A DNA stretch of 64,000 nt from an uncultured Methanobacterium sp. (GTDB lineage: Archaea; Methanobacteriota; Methanobacteria; Methanobacteriales; Methanobacteriaceae). The notes under the pieces are model-generated. The model saw only the letters and a program-made list of their open reading frames with translations. It was not told the origin of the DNA and ran no database searches. Positions 13,966 to 28,801 of this stretch are shown in pieces. A program made the position numbers and the translations under genes. The stretch's first letter is position 1. Every line of letters begins with the position of its first letter. The stretch lies in NCBI RefSeq assembly GCF_963665055.1, contig NZ_OY762015.1:2433501-2497500 (forward strand), read 5' to 3'.

Positions 13966-16275
13966 ATGATGAAGGATGCCCGTATTATTGCTGCAATACC
14001 AACCAAGGCGGAAAATTGTGTTTTGAAAAATAATGGGATATTTGAAAAGTTCAGTCATGAAAAGATATTGAAATCCTGTCTTATGGCAGGTGCTCCCCTT
14101 TGGGCTGCGGAAAAAATAGCATCTCAGGCTGCTGGTGCTGCTTATGATGGAGTTACCACCAAGGAAATCAAGATGTGGGTATATGATTCCTTGAAGCGAG
14201 TAGAACCAGAGATGGCTGACAAGTATCTCAGAAGTAACCAGTTAAGGGTTAGAACAGCACGGGACACCATTGAATCCTTTGACAAGTCTAAAATCGAAAA
14301 AACCCTGATTGTAGAAACAGGCGCCAGTCCAGAAATCGCGGATAAAATTGCCACTAGTGTTTGGAAAGAGGTTAGGAAACTGGATGTGGAATATTTAACC
14401 GCTCCTATGTTAAGGGAAATGGTAAACACCAAACTGGTTGAAAATGGACTGGAAACCCTCAGGCGAAGGTACACCAGGCTGGGTATACCTGTCTACAATA
14501 TCACCAACCTCATTGAAAACGGAAGCCGGGACAACGCCAACATGATACACAACCCGGAAACTGTACACAAATACGTGGCTGATGAGGCCCTTAAACAGTA
14601 CGCATTACTGCACATGCTCCCTAATGAACTGGCCGATGCCCATCTGGGTGGGGATATACACATACACGATCTGGAATTCTTCGCGGGCAGACCTATAAAC
14701 TGTCTCCAGCATGATTTAAGATACTTCATAAGAAACGGACTCAAAGTGGATGGTACTGGTGACCATACTTCAGTGGCAGGACCACCAAACCACATTGAAA
14801 CTCTGATGAACCACTCTGGAGAGATAATGTTGGCAGCCCAGCAGAACATGAGTGGTGGGCAATCCATGAGTCTCTGGAATGTCTTTGTCGCCCCATTTGC
14901 CCATGGACTTCCCTACGAGAAGATCAAACAGGCAGTTCAGATGTTCATCTACAATCTGAACATGGCATACGCTGCCAGAGGAAGCCAGGTACCATTTACC
15001 TCCATCAACATGGAATTCACCGTACCCGATTTCTTAAAAGAGGAACCAGCATATGGGCCTAAAGGCAGATTAGTGGGAACTTATGGTGATTTTGAAGATG
15101 AAACCCGCATGTTACAACGGGCATTCACTGAAGTACTACTAGACGGAGATTCCGATGGTAAACCACACCTGTTCCCCAACACAATCTATGCCCTAAGGAA
15201 AGAAGTCCTGAAGGATGAATTTGCCGAAGACCTGGAACGGGTGCATGAATTATCCTCCAAGTATGGAACTGCCTACTTCACCAACATGCTACCCAGCTAC
15301 CGGGGTAACATGGCCAACTACATGGGATGCCGAACATCTTTATCTGATAACTGGACTGGAGACTGGGATCAGGACTGTTTCCGTACTGGTAACCTGGCTT
15401 ACATAACCTTGAACCTGCCCAGAATAGCATATCAATCCAAGGATGAAGATGAAATCTTTGAGTACCTGGATTCGTATATGCGCCTGTCTCAAGAGGCACT
15501 GATGCTACGTCGTCAGCAGGCAATGTCCTGCCTGGATGACTACAACCTTTTACCATTTTTAACCCAGGAACAGGATGATGAACGTTACTATCGGGTTGAA
15601 AACTCCACCATGTCCTTTGGATTTGTGGGATTAAACGAAATGCTACAGTCCTTCTGTGGAAATGGAATTGAAGATCCTGATTCCTTAAAATTAGGTCTCA
15701 AAGTCATTGATTACATGAATGGACGGACTCAGGAACTTAAAAAAGAAACGGGCTTGCGTTGGACAATCCTCCAAACGCCTGCAGAGTCAACTGCCTACCG
15801 ATTTGCAACACTGGATCGGGAGAAATTCGGTAATAAAGCCATAACTCAGGGAGATTCTGAGGCTTATTATTACACCAACTCATCCCATTTACCAGTGGAC
15901 ACTGGCGTGGACCTGGCAGAGAAAATACGTATCGAGGAGCAATTCCACAGTCGTACTTTAGGTGGGCACATCTTCCATGCCTATATGGGAGAATCACACA
16001 GTGACCCTGAAGCACTGATGAGTCTCACGAATAAAATAGCCAGGAAATCTGATATAGGTTTCTGGGCATACAGTAGTGCCCTCAGTTTCTGCATAAAATG
16101 CAAAACCCTGATGAAAGGATTGCAGGATAGCTGTGCTTCATGTGGAGAACAGAAAGAAGTAGAATGGTACGACCGTATCACCGGATACGTCCAGCAAGTG
16201 GGTCGCTCTAAATCCGCCAGCGGAGGATGGAATCCTGGAAAAATGAAAGAATTAATGGATAGGAGAAGGTATTAA
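13966..16275 (+). CDS. nrdD: Anaerobic ribonucleoside-triphosphate reductase (class III)
   Basis: A 769-residue glycyl-radical enzyme that reduces ribonucleoside triphosphates to deoxyribonucleotides without oxygen. An ATP-cone regulatory domain occupies roughly residues 15-105. The barrel follows, with the conserved CLQHDLRYF-type segment. The C-terminal zinc site uses Cys709, Cys712, Cys723 and Cys726. The glycyl radical site is Gly740 in RITGYV, followed by GGWNPGK. The ribosome binding site GGAGGATAG precedes two adjacent ATG codons; the first is used here. The activating radical-SAM enzyme NrdG is not adjacent and not recognisable elsewhere in the window. Confidence 0.96.
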   Translation: MMKDARIIAAIPTKAENCVLKNNGIFEKFSHEKILKSCLMAGAPLWAAEKIASQAAGAAYDGVTTKEIKMWVYDSLKRVEPEMADKYLRSNQLRVRTARDTIESFDKSKIEKTLIVETGASPEIADKIATSVWKEVRKLDVEYLTAPMLREMVNTKLVENGLETLRRRYTRLGIPVYNITNLIENGSRDNANMIHNPETVHKYVADEALKQYALLHMLPNELADAHLGGDIHIHDLEFFAGRPINCLQHDLRYFIRNGLKVDGTGDHTSVAGPPNHIETLMNHSGEIMLAAQQNMSGGQSMSLWNVFVAPFAHGLPYEKIKQAVQMFIYNLNMAYAARGSQVPFTSINMEFTVPDFLKEEPAYGPKGRLVGTYGDFEDETRMLQRAFTEVLLDGDSDGKPHLFPNTIYALRKEVLKDEFAEDLERVHELSSKYGTAYFTNMLPSYRGNMANYMGCRTSLSDNWTGDWDQDCFRTGNLAYITLNLPRIAYQSKDEDEIFEYLDSYMRLSQEALMLRRQQAMSCLDDYNLLPFLTQEQDDERYYRVENSTMSFGFVGLNEMLQSFCGNGIEDPDSLKLGLKVIDYMNGRTQELKKETGLRWTILQTPAESTAYRFATLDREKFGNKAITQGDSEAYYYTNSSHLPVDTGVDLAEKIRIEEQFHSRTLGGHIFHAYMGESHSDPEALMSLTNKIARKSDIGFWAYSSALSFCIKCKTLMKGLQDSCASCGEQKEVEWYDRITGYVQQVGRSKSASGGWNPGKMKELMDRRRY

Positions 16276-16397
16276 TCTTCTTATCCTAATCTTTTTTTCT
16301 TTTAATTTTCTAATTTTTAAGTTTTTGAATTAATAAGTTTTGATTTGATTTTTCAGATTCTATCCAAAATAGGGGTAAAATCTCATTTAATGGAGGT

Positions 16398-16454
16398 AAA
16401 CTCTTTCAAAGGAGTTTTTAAAAAAAGGAATAGTGTATAATGGGACTGTCCCAT
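16398..16454. terminator. Two hairpins between convergent nrdD and the CBS regulator
   Basis: The first hairpin pairs AAACTC (16398-16403) with GAGTTT (16412-16417) and runs into a short T tract on the plus strand, as expected for an end to nrdD transcription. The second is the palindrome ATGGGACTGTCCCAT (16440-16454) with 7-bp arms, placed 22 bases after the end of the leftward gene. Location between convergent genes supports a termination role for both. Confidence 0.5.
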
Positions 16455-16475
16455 AATTTAGATTTTTTTTATAAA

Positions 16476-17369
16476 TTAATTGGTCAAATATTTCAAACCA
16501 GCTACCTGGTTTAAAATATCGGTTTTAGTTAAAATTCCAACTGGTTTGTCCTTTTCATCCGTGATAATAAGACGCCCAATTTTGTTTTTATTCATAATTT
16601 GAATGGCTTCTGATATCATCACATCTTGTTTAACTGTTATTATGTATTTGGACATCAAATTGGTTATTTTAAGATCAGTTTCTTCATTGGCAATGGCCTT
16701 AGTAATGTCAATAAGGGTTAACATTCCCATAACACTATCATTTTCAACCACAGGGGCTCCATCTATTCCATTATTTGACAGAATCCATGCAGCTTCTTTT
16801 ATATTCATATTAGGATCCAGTGTTATAAGGTCCTGGCTGGCTATTTCCATCACTGATTTATGGGGTATGCTTCGTATGTCCCTAACATCCAGGAGTAAAA
16901 CACCATCCATATCATCCCTTCCAACAATAATCCCATTCACCACAAGTTTATTCACAGGACTGGGCCCTACTCTTATTTTGTCTCCAAGAGCAAGCTGTTT
17001 GAGATCTCCCATAACTTTTATAGTTGCTTCACAATCTCCAGGTTGCGGAAGGCTGGTGAATTCTATCCGGGTGACAGTTATATTTTCAACCAGTTTATCT
17101 TTTTTAAACAGGGGCACGGTTTCTTCTTCATCAGCAGTGCTGAGATTCAAAGCATGATATGCATCTAATGTAGGTTTATATCCACCTCTAGGGCCGGGAA
17201 CACCTTTCACAATCCCCATACTTCTTAAAGATTGCATTTGATTTCTTATAGTGCCTGGATTCCGGTTCATAATCGCGGCAATATTTTCTCCCTTTATGGG
17301 CATGTAATTTGATTTACTATACAGATCAATCAAAACCTGCAATATTTCTTTTTGAACGGTTGTGAGCAA
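16476..17369 (-). CDS. HTH regulator with C-terminal CBS domain pair
   Basis: A 297-residue putative transcription factor. Residues 1-75 look like a winged helix (MLTTVQKEILQVLIDLY, GENIAAIMNRNPGTIRNQM, GIVKGVPGPRGGYKPT). A middle domain of about 75 residues of unknown type follows (near 88-165). The C-terminal 130 residues contain two CBS motifs (DLITLDPNMNIKEAAWILSN and YIITVKQDVMISEAIQIMN), which in other proteins bind adenine nucleotides such as AMP, ATP or SAM. The start is TTG 17367-17369 with AGAAGGTG ahead. It lies 220 bp from the divergently encoded... neighbouring purP region, but regulation of purine genes is only a guess. Target genes are unknown. Confidence 0.82.
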   Translation of the reverse strand: MLTTVQKEILQVLIDLYSKSNYMPIKGENIAAIMNRNPGTIRNQMQSLRSMGIVKGVPGPRGGYKPTLDAYHALNLSTADEEETVPLFKKDKLVENITVTRIEFTSLPQPGDCEATIKVMGDLKQLALGDKIRVGPSPVNKLVVNGIIVGRDDMDGVLLLDVRDIRSIPHKSVMEIASQDLITLDPNMNIKEAAWILSNNGIDGAPVVENDSVMGMLTLIDITKAIANEETDLKITNLMSKYIITVKQDVMISEAIQIMNKNKIGRLIITDEKDKPVGILTKTDILNQVAGLKYLTN

Positions 17370-17589
17370 TAAAACACCTTCTGATTGATTATTATCGTTG
17401 CCAGAAATGATAATACTGACATTGTTTCGGATATAACTTATGCAATGGTATATAAACCAAATCCAATATATGGGATGGGAATACTATTATTTTTAATAAT
17501 TTATTTAATGGGATTGATATTTTTTTGTATTTTCAATTGTGGAAGATTAAAAACATATTGTAAAAATAAAAAAGGGGTTATAGAATTGA

Positions 17590-18681
<1,092 letters not shown>

Positions 18682-18685
18682 TTGC

Positions 18686-18719
<34 letters not shown>

Positions 18720-18962
18720 TTTTAACATGGCTTCTTTCTGATAGTTATCTTTTTCGTCTTGATCTTTTGTGTGATCCCCACTCTTTTTAATAATAATTTT
18801 AAATTTTATATCAAAAGTTAATTTAAGATTAATTTATTTTACCAGCGGGGTAACATTTGAAACAGGGTAACAATTGAAAAAATAGTAGTATTGGATAAAA
18901 AAGAGTTTTTGGATTGGATAAAAGAAAGAATGTATAAATAATAATAGTACTGAACCGGTTAG

Positions 18963-19484
18963 TTATCCTTCAACCAGAACCTTCAATTTGCCATCATAGA
19001 GGTCGATTATAAGGCCATGAATTGGAACATCATCTGGAATAAATGATGACTCCTTGATTTTTTCCACCACTACCCTGACATTTTCCTCTTCATCATCAAT
19101 TGCACCTATCCAATCTCGCAGATCAACTTCATTTAATGCCTTCTCATCCACTCCCCTATTTTTCATGGTTGTTCCCAGGGCTTCCGGATTAACATTAGCC
19201 ATTCCGCACTCGTAATGCCCCACTACCATGACTTCCTCAGCACCAAGGGCGTATATTGCCGCGGCAACTGATCTTATAACGTCCCGATCAACCACAGCAT
19301 TTCCTGCATTCTTAATTATCTTGGCATCACCCCTTTCAATCCCCATAGCGGGTTCTAAAAAATTGGTTAGCCTGGTGTCCATGCAGGTTACTATGGCCAG
19401 TTTTTTCTGGGGCATGTGACTCATTTTTTCGGGTTCAAAATTTTGAACAAACTCTTCGTTAGCTTTTAAAACTTCATCAAGCAT
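18963..19484 (-). CDS. Beta-class carbonic anhydrase
   Basis: A 173-residue zinc enzyme that interconverts CO2 and bicarbonate. Zinc ligands are recognisable: Cys in TCMDTRL near residue 33, then His and Cys in GHYECGM near residues 88-91. The Asp-Arg pair in MDTRL is the catalytic dyad of the family. The start is ATG 19482-19484; a GTG codon directly before it is also in frame but closer to the ribosome binding site AGGTGATAA. A perfect copy of the CATGAATGTTCATG palindrome lies 271 bp upstream. In this organism the enzyme could balance CO2 made from formate or consumed by formylmethanofuran dehydrogenase. Confidence 0.93.
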   Translation of the reverse strand: MLDEVLKANEEFVQNFEPEKMSHMPQKKLAIVTCMDTRLTNFLEPAMGIERGDAKIIKNAGNAVVDRDVIRSVAAAIYALGAEEVMVVGHYECGMANVNPEALGTTMKNRGVDEKALNEVDLRDWIGAIDDEEENVRVVVEKIKESSFIPDDVPIHGLIIDLYDGKLKVLVEG

Positions 19485-20072
19485 CACTTTATCACCTGAT
19501 TAAATATTAAATACTACTTCTACAAACTGTGCACAGTTATACAAATGGAGGATACAGTTTGAAATTTACAAATTCAAATGTACTTTTCCCTCACTTTTAT
19601 CCAGCACTTTTTTCCCTTACTTTCATCAGCACTTTTACTTATATCAAATCCTTCTAATTTTGCCAATCTATCATGATTTTTTAGATAGGAGTTGATAAAA
19701 TTTCAGCATTAAATTCTTTAAATTGCTTTTTTCAGAATTTAATTTCAAATCTTACATGAATGTTCATGGTATTTTATAGAAATCATTAAATCCAGAGTCA
19801 TATAAACCTTTAGAAAAAGCAATCATTCGAAATCTATATATTCGTTAGGTTGTTATAAACAGGTCAATTTAAAAAAACTATTTCAGTAACAAAACTATTT
19901 CAGAAGTTTTATAAAGTTAGTATCTTATACTGCTTAATAATATAGATGAGATCCGGTTTATCCTAGTAAGAAAACCCATAATCCCTTTCCAGGGTGGCTT
20001 TTCTAATCTAAGGAACTTGATATCTCACTAACATTCAAAACAACAATCAAATAGAAAGTAGAAGCTGGTTCT
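19485..20072. other. Intergenic region between divergent carbonic anhydrase and zinc-ribbon gene
   Basis: A 588-bp spacer without a gene. It contains the perfect dyad at 19755-19768 and a TATA-like GTTTATATGA on the minus strand at 19798-19807. A modest hairpin near 19970-20007 pairs AGAAAACCC with GGCTTTTCT, with one mismatch, around an inner CCC/GGG pair. A transcript starting below that TATA box would give the carbonic anhydrase mRNA a leader of about 290 bases. Confidence 0.5.
19755..19768. promoter_or_regulatory. Palindrome CATGAATGTTCATG upstream of carbonic anhydrase
   Basis: A perfect copy of the 14-bp dyad CATGAA-TG-TTCATG that also precedes fdhA and fdhC. Its centre lies about 41 bases downstream of a minus-strand TATA-like element (GTTTATATGA), as expected for a repressor site just past a transcription start. 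The binding protein is unknown. Confidence 0.7.
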
Positions 20073-20468
20073 ATGGTATCTACAATTATCTGCCCACGAT
20101 GCAAAACAAAAAACAGTAAAAAAGCTGAATTCTGTTACAAGTGTAAAAATCCTTTAAAACCGGGTAAAACATCTAATAAAAGAAATCCTCTGAGTTTTAA
20201 CCCTAAATCCCGATTTGACTTTAGAATTATTCTAACCGGACTAATTTTATTTGTTTTATGTAATATTGTGCTGTTGTTTATTTCTAGTGATTATGCGATG
20301 CTCATCTCAGGATTTGCCTTAATGTTGTTTTTATATGTCATTTTCAAACGATTCATGGAAATTGATGATTCTGTAACTGTAAAAAGCTTGGGATTCAAGA
20401 TAATTCTATATTATCTTGTAATTGTTGCGTTAGGTGCTGTAGTTCTGCTTGCATTCCATTTATACTAG
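20073..20468 (+). CDS. Zinc-ribbon membrane protein
   Basis: A 131-residue protein. The N-terminal zinc ribbon has two CxxC knuckles (ICPRCKTKN at residues 6-9 and FCYKCKNPL about 12 residues later). A basic linker follows, then about three hydrophobic spans (near 50-67, 72-90 and 105-128). Small archaeal proteins of this layout are common and uncharacterised. The ribosome binding site is weak. It is divergent from carbonic anhydrase, so the dyad between them could act on either gene. Confidence 0.72.
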   Translation: MVSTIICPRCKTKNSKKAEFCYKCKNPLKPGKTSNKRNPLSFNPKSRFDFRIILTGLILFVLCNIVLLFISSDYAMLISGFALMLFLYVIFKRFMEIDDSVTVKSLGFKIILYYLVIVALGAVVLLAFHLY

Positions 20469-20822
20469 TGAAAACATAATGGGTTATTAATAGCCTTAAT
20501 TGTGTTTTAAATGGTTTGATAAGCTATTTTTTAATCTTACTCTTTTTCCACCTTACATATCCTTACACCTTACATATCCTTTTAAATAAAAATCCAGAGA
20601 TCTGTAAGTTTTATAGGTTTCAAGCTTAGATCCAATGCATTTTTTCCAGTTATGATCCTTAAAAAATAGGTAAATTAATCATTGTATTTATGTAAATTAT
20701 GGGTAAATTCCACAAAAAGTAAATTCCACAAACAATATAAACAATATATTAAATTTTCCACATAATACGTAGATAATACATTAAATTGAATTTAACTTCT
20801 GTTTGTTTAAAGAGTGGTGTTT
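20469..20822. other. Intergenic region with a 17-bp tandem duplication
   Basis: No gene seen. Two adjacent 17-base units beginning CACCTTACATATCCTT lie at 20549-20565 and 20566-20582, differing only in the last base. The remainder is A+T-rich and must contain the promoter of the M20 amidohydrolase gene. Confidence 0.6.
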
Positions 20823-22070
<1,248 letters not shown>

Positions 22071-22366
22071 GGAGAAAATGTTAAATGAAAATCTTTGACA
22101 TTTACTTATTTTTAGGGAATTCTAACGAAAGTTTTTTTTAGATTCTTATTCTCATCATAAAATACCATACCTATGTTTATTGATTCATTAATCGTATTGA
22201 TTCTAATCATTTTAGTTTTAATACTCTTTTATTTGGATTAATCTTGTTTTTTAGTTATTTAATTGCTTTTTTGTTCTTCTTAGTTATTTTTACAGTGGGT
22301 TACAGTCAATTTATATAGAAAGTACTTACATAATTAATTATGATAATTATAATTGTAGGTGGTTGA

Positions 22367-22867
<501 letters not shown>

Positions 22868-22975
22868 GAATACCCTAAAAACATTGTAAACATACGAAAG
22901 AGATTTTAAACATTAATCTCTTTTTATTTTTTTATTTATTAGTTGAATTATACATAATAGGATTAGGAGGATTTC

Positions 22976-23443
22976 ATGGAATCAGATGACTATCGTTTCA
23001 TGGTTGAAGCAATTAATGAAGCTAAAAAAAGCCTTAAAGAGGGAGGAATTCCCATAGGGGCCGTGCTGGTTGAAGATGGAAAAGTGGTGGGCCGTGGCCA
23101 CAACCGACTCCTTCAAAATAATTCAACCATTCTCCATGGGGAAATGGACTGCATTGAAAATGCAGGACGCCTCAAAGGGGAAAATTATCAAAAATCCACT
23201 CTTTACACTACCTTATCTCCGTGCACCATGTGTTCAGGGGCAATCATGCTATATAATATCCATCGGGTGGTTATTGGAGAAAATACCACATTAATTGGTC
23301 CTGAAGAACTATTAATGGAAAATGGGGTGGAAATTAATGTTATGGGTATTGATGAGTGCAGGGAACTTTTAGAAAAATATATTGAAGAAAATCCCCAGAC
23401 ATGGGAAGCAGAATTAGAACGAGTAGGTTATCATACGGATTAA
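22976..23443 (+). CDS. Cytosine-deaminase-like nucleoside/base deaminase (fungal FCY1 type)
   Basis: A 155-residue zinc deaminase. The first zinc motif is LHGEMDCIENAGRL (His and the proton-shuttling Glu) and the second is SPCTMCSGAIM (two Cys). The surrounding residues, YTTLSPCTMCSGAIMLYNI, then VVIGENT and a C-terminal ENPQTWEAE, resemble yeast cytosine deaminase more than tRNA adenosine deaminase (TadA) or guanine deaminase. Cytosine to uracil is therefore the likely reaction, by recalled similarity only. Start ATG with TTAGGAGGATTTC. The last 21 bases of the gene, including the stop, are duplicated in tandem directly after it. Confidence 0.83.
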   Translation: MESDDYRFMVEAINEAKKSLKEGGIPIGAVLVEDGKVVGRGHNRLLQNNSTILHGEMDCIENAGRLKGENYQKSTLYTTLSPCTMCSGAIMLYNIHRVVIGENTTLIGPEELLMENGVEINVMGIDECRELLEKYIEENPQTWEAELERVGYHTD

Positions 23444-23464
23444 GTAGGTTATCATACGGATTAA
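23423..23464. repeat. Perfect 21-bp tandem duplication across the deaminase stop codon
   Basis: A 21-base unit beginning GTAGGTTATCATACGGATTA is present twice in direct succession (23423-23443 and 23444-23464). The first copy contains the last codons and TAA stop of the deaminase gene. The second is outside the gene but in phase. It looks like a recent slippage event. Confidence 0.95.
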
Positions 23465-23697
23465 AATGAACAAAACCACATTATACTGGCCTATTTGTAC
23501 TTGCGGAGAGTATAATTAAATTAAAATGAATAAAACTTGAGTTAATCATTTTTTATCTACTATTTCTATAGAGATTAGTTTTTGAAAAAAATGAGGAGAT
23601 AGTTTATATTTAAAAGTTAGTTCTTAAGTTAAAAGTTATTTCTTAAGGTTATTTCTCAACAATTCCCTAAAAAGATAAGTTCGCTATGCTTTAAAAT

Positions 23698-24891
23698 CTA
23701 TTTTACTTTAAAATCTTCCACGGATATGGCTCTTGTACCATCTTTCAGAGATAGGGGTATGGTTACAGACAGAGATCCATTTCCAAAGCCGTGGCTGATC
23801 ATGGTATGTCTACCTGGTCCTCCCGCCACCAGTAAAATAACATCTGATGGGGAACGGGTTATACGAACTTCTCCATCAATAATCCATTCATCATCAAGCT
23901 TCCGACCACCACGATCACCTAAAATAGCAGGTAGCAGTCCGTTTTCATGGATATAATTCTTAACATCTTCCTTTTCCCACTCCTCCTTGCTGATGGTTGC
24001 TGCGTGCTCTGGACTCATAATCACTAATAATTCACCCGGCACGTGGCTGTTGTTACAACCGGCAGTGGCTGCAGTGTGAACTATGGTGTCCAGGAGATCC
24101 TCCGCTGTCTGGCTGCGATGATCATTGACGTTGTGTGGAGCTTCAGCAGCCATTACCGTGACTGTACTTTCATCCTTCAAGTAACTGTTTTCCACCTGGA
24201 AAGGGTCCCATGGGCTTTCTTCCTCATTTTCCGCGAAACAGTAACTGTACTTGGCTGGTGAACCATGGGTGGCATGGTCCCCCACTCCGGGGATTGCCCC
24301 GGCAAGGTTAATAAGGCACAAACGGAGGGCACGGCCAATGGTAGCATTAGCCATGTTACCGGGTCCCAGGCACCCTGCACCAGAGTTTAAACCTAATTCA
24401 CTGGATAATGGTCCATTTACAATGGTACAGATGGATACGGGGTGAGTTGTGGCGTTAACTCCTGCGAGGTTGAATTTATCCTGGGAGATAGCCTGGATAA
24501 TGTGTTCTGTGACTGGTTGAAATTGAGGCATGCAACCAGCCATAACCGAGTTAATAGCAATTTTTTCAGGAGTGGCTTGACCCATTTTAGGGGGTAGAAC
24601 CGCCAGAATATCATCTGGGTCATGTGCACTGTACCTCAGGAAACGATTTACCTTCTCCCTGGTAGGTGGAATGATGGGAAGACCATCGGTAAGGCGACGC
24701 TGGTAAAAATCGATACTGACTTTTTGGGGATCCGGATCAACAAAGAATTCCATATCTGATGGACTGGCACTGCAAAGACGATTTTCATCTTTGCCTTCTT
24801 TTTTGTCCATGGTTTTGTCATTTTCCAGGATTTCATCAATAAGGCAGCCACAGGCCTGATCATTAACTTTTATTTTATCTTTTTGGGCCAT
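23698..24891 (-). CDS. Conserved partner of UGSC-family redox protein
   Basis: A 397-residue protein that I recognise only by context. The N-terminus has a short Cys pair (ACGC at residues 14-17), and the main domain begins near residue 52 ([26 protein letters not shown]). Conserved-looking Cys and Gly motifs include [37 protein letters not shown] and CNNSHVPGE, suggesting a redox or metal site. It lies 42 bp downstream of the UGSC-motif gene on the same strand. I recall that UGSC proteins are often found next to a protein of this kind. No ribosome binding site of normal strength precedes its ATG. Enzyme activity unknown. Confidence 0.7.
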   Translation of the reverse strand: MAQKDKIKVNDQACGCLIDEILENDKTMDKKEGKDENRLCSASPSDMEFFVDPDPQKVSIDFYQRRLTDGLPIIPPTREKVNRFLRYSAHDPDDILAVLPPKMGQATPEKIAINSVMAGCMPQFQPVTEHIIQAISQDKFNLAGVNATTHPVSICTIVNGPLSSELGLNSGAGCLGPGNMANATIGRALRLCLINLAGAIPGVGDHATHGSPAKYSYCFAENEEESPWDPFQVENSYLKDESTVTVMAAEAPHNVNDHRSQTAEDLLDTIVHTAATAGCNNSHVPGELLVIMSPEHAATISKEEWEKEDVKNYIHENGLLPAILGDRGGRKLDDEWIIDGEVRITRSPSDVILLVAGGPGRHTMISHGFGNGSLSVTIPLSLKDGTRAISVEDFKVK

Positions 24892-24933
24892 AGTTATCTA
24901 ACACATTTATTGGTTTAAGGAATTTTCATAGCA

Positions 24934-25452
24934 TTATGGTATTTGCAGTAAATATAAGAAAGATGGAATCAGCTTCCTGCTTTTTTCTTCCACTTCTTCA
25001 TCGGAAAGACCAGCTATGGGATGTTCAATTTCTAAAATTCTTAATTCATCCATTCCATGGGATTTGGCCAGTTCGCGGGCGAATGGAGCAAAATGTGTTG
25101 AACATATGGAAATGGTGGGTATTCCCATTTTTTCCAGGCGGATGGCATCCAGTATAACCCAACTGGTGCAGGAACCACAGTCCCCTAAGGCAAGGATGGC
25201 AATTTCTCCAGAAGAAGCTTCCTCAATCTGTTTTTGAGTAGCAGGGGCGCCAGCTGGTTTTTTAACCTTTATTAATTCCCGGTTTCCCAGGGACTCTCTT
25301 AAAATGTCCAGTATAATCTCAGCACCGGGCTTGGTGTTATTGATTATGGAAGCTTTTTCAAAGTCCTCTGGTAGGAGCTTTACCTTTAATTTATCGGCTT
25401 GAACCACTCCCACTGGATCAAGGACCTCCCGTTCAACCAGCTGAACTTTCAA
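24934..25452 (-). CDS. UGSC-family protein (Cys form of a selenoprotein family)
   Basis: A 172-residue protein containing GDCGSCTSW at residues 90-98. This corresponds to the U-G-S-C motif of a family in which some members carry selenocysteine at the first position; here it is Cys92, with Cys95 as its partner. The flat alpha/beta context ([13 protein letters not shown], then [23 protein letters not shown]) resembles a nucleotide-like or thioredoxin-like redox fold. Start TTG 25450-25452, preceded by GGAGGCTTAAT. It begins three bases after the lysS stop, so it is almost certainly cotranscribed with lysS. Function undetermined; a thiol-disulfide or peroxide role is only an inference from the motif. 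Confidence 0.78.
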   Translation of the reverse strand: MKVQLVEREVLDPVGVVQADKLKVKLLPEDFEKASIINNTKPGAEIILDILRESLGNRELIKVKKPAGAPATQKQIEEASSGEIAILALGDCGSCTSWVILDAIRLEKMGIPTISICSTHFAPFARELAKSHGMDELRILEIEHPIAGLSDEEVEEKSRKLIPSFLYLLQIP

Positions 25453-25455
25453 TTA

Positions 25456-27033
<1,578 letters not shown>

Positions 27034-27129
27034 GTAATTCACCTTCTAAAAATAAAAAATTATGGTTAATATTTAAAATGAATAAAAAATGGGGGATGAA
27101 TTTATTTACTTTTTTTCGAACAAATAATT

Positions 27130-28444
<1,315 letters not shown>

Positions 28445-28468
28445 GTTCAACATTGTAAACGTACTTTA

Positions 28469-28504
28469 GCTAGGGGCTTTCACAAATCGCAAGAAGCCCT
28501 TAGC
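28469..28504 (-). promoter_or_regulatory. 11-bp hairpin or operator upstream of thiC
   Basis: Inverted repeat GCTAGGGGCTT (28469-28479) and AAGCCCTTAGC (28494-28504): eleven pairs with one G-T, and a 14-base loop. It sits 41-76 bases before the thiC start. It could be a leader hairpin in the mRNA or a protein-binding dyad. It does not resemble the THI-box riboswitch, whose conserved core I do not find here. Confidence 0.6.
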
Positions 28505-28801
28505 AACTGATTAATGTTAATCTTAATTTGATTTCTATGTTCCCTATAAAAATAGATATGGTTTTTAAGCCTATGATCTGGGTATATATTCTAAAAGGCC
28601 AAACTGGAAGTTAATACTAAAATTAGGGAATAGGAATATTATACTAATTTTAAAACATTAATTATTATTATTATACTATTTTTGAAACATTAAAACTATT
28701 TTTAAAAACACATTAAAAATTCTGGAGGTTATCGGGATTAGTAGATACTCTACTAATTCCATATTCATTTATCCTCCAAGTTAATTAAAGAAAATTCCGG
28801 G
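28505..28801. other. Intergenic spacer with a short perfect hairpin
   Basis: No gene. The inverted repeat ATTAGTAGA (28737-28745) / TCTACTAAT (28749-28757) has 9-bp arms around three bases. It lies 45 bases past the end of the leftward nucleoside kinase gene, so it is a plausible terminator for that gene, although no T tract follows on the minus strand. Confidence 0.5.

Noticed and set aside
19969..20007. tRNA or small RNA gene near the carbonic anhydrase spacer
   Set aside because: Only a short imperfect hairpin is present, with no cloverleaf or TPsiC-like loop.
24934..25452. Selenocysteine at the UGSC motif
   Set aside because: The first position is a normal Cys codon, and no in-frame TGA occurs there.
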